Below are positions 63,565 to 64,000 of a stretch of DNA of 64,000 nucleotides, piece by piece. The first letter of the stretch is position 1, and each line of letters starts with the position of its first letter. The notes beneath the pieces are model-generated. The model searched no databases, was not told the DNA's origin, and saw only the letters and a program-made list of their open reading frames with translations. The stretch lies in NCBI RefSeq assembly GCF_029714325.1, contig NZ_CP121666.1:4960001-5024000 (forward strand), read 5' to 3'. The translations under genes were made by a program, and so were the position numbers. Origin of the DNA: Bradyrhizobium sp. CB1717 (GTDB lineage Bacteria; Pseudomonadota; Alphaproteobacteria; Rhizobiales; Xanthobacteraceae).

Positions 63565-64000
63565 CTAACCTCGGAGGATGAGCTTCACGAGCCAAAAAAC
63601 ACCGTGAATCGGCGATTCCTTACGTTGGCTTCGACGCACGCGGGCCTGGCGGGCGGTGTCTTTGGCGTATTTCGGACCTATTGCAGATGGAAACACGGCG
63701 CTGCCGACGGATTTGGCCGTGGAGTGGCACCTCCAGGTCACCTATTTCCGCGAGTACAGAGCCAGACGAATCGCTGCAATCAGCACCCATGGCCCGCATG
63801 TGCAACCGCGGTCAGCATTCGCGCTCCTCGCTGATAATATTTGTTCCCAGCCATGAGTGAGAGCTCGGCAACACCACCATCATGGGGCGGTCCCGTGCCG
63901 ACTGCTCTTCAGCTTTCCTCCGCTGGTTTTCTCATCCCACCCTCCGGTTTTGGAGCTGGAGCACATTGCTGCCGGTGAGGAATGCAGCCCAATCCTTCAT
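63565..64000. other. Right-end interval, no gene supported
   Basis: After the giant gene I see no convincing frame, terminator or repeat. Short open frames on both strands lack ribosome binding sites. Confidence 0.45.

Noticed and set aside
63604..63856. Short frames at the right end
   Set aside because: Three overlapping frames on both strands with no start signal or known product.

Overview
The window looks like a high-GC alphaproteobacterial chromosome, most likely Bradyrhizobium or a close relative. This is inferred from codon use, gene content and the many small proteins of a type I recognise from that genus; no rRNA or intact tRNA gene lies in the window to confirm it. The first ~27.6 kb reads mostly as core genome. 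From ~27.9 kb to the right end the sequence is less uniformly GC-rich and holds recombinases, an insertion sequence, a toxin-antitoxin pair, gene remnants and dispersed repeats, so it behaves as an accessory region.

Core part. 1-2834 (minus): carbohydrate ABC importer with two permeases and a Tat-exported binding protein. 3340-5276: a Spy/CpxP-like periplasmic protein, a single-domain response regulator and two small genes. 5426-6403: glucokinase. 6672-10604: an NAD block with nicotinamidase, a PhaC-like hydrolase and glutamine-dependent NAD synthetase, followed by a GrlR-like protein. 11484-17722: a tightly overlapping peptide/nickel-type ABC importer operon (sugar-phosphate isomerase-like protein, binding protein, two ATPases, two permeases). 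17748-22124 (minus): a compact azol(in)e-peptide (TOMM/LAP) cluster. Its order of transcription is a Cys-rich precursor, then a fused E1-like/YcaO cyclodehydratase, then a SagB-type dehydrogenase. 22364-27614: a two-domain glyoxalase-fold protein, ilvD and small or unknown genes.

Accessory part. 27871-31185: a membrane-anchored unknown and a three-gene HTH operon that looks like a plasmid or phage replication/regulation module, followed by a cluster of TGAGAC motifs. 32640-33762: Xre/RES toxin-antitoxin pair. 33909-34835: Ku. 35007-36606: RHH regulator with a PHB-depolymerase-type esterase. 37179-37901: SRAP protein whose expected start codon is ATC. 38167-39195: IS110-family transposase. 39304-43562: a duplicated serine-recombinase module, the second copy decayed. 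44271-49641: lipocalin-like protein, adenylate cyclase-TPR protein, ketopantoate reductase and dispersed rhizobial repeats. 49642-50763: LuxR-type regulator, divergent from a 4108-residue surface/secreted protein (51238-63564).

The two most interesting objects are the TOMM cluster and the giant protein. The TOMM precursor has a 17-Cys, 8-Arg core. The giant protein contains a vanadium-haloperoxidase domain whose metal-site residues keep the canonical spacing, an M15-type zinc peptidase motif, and five 230-residue repeats. No dedicated exporter was seen for either.
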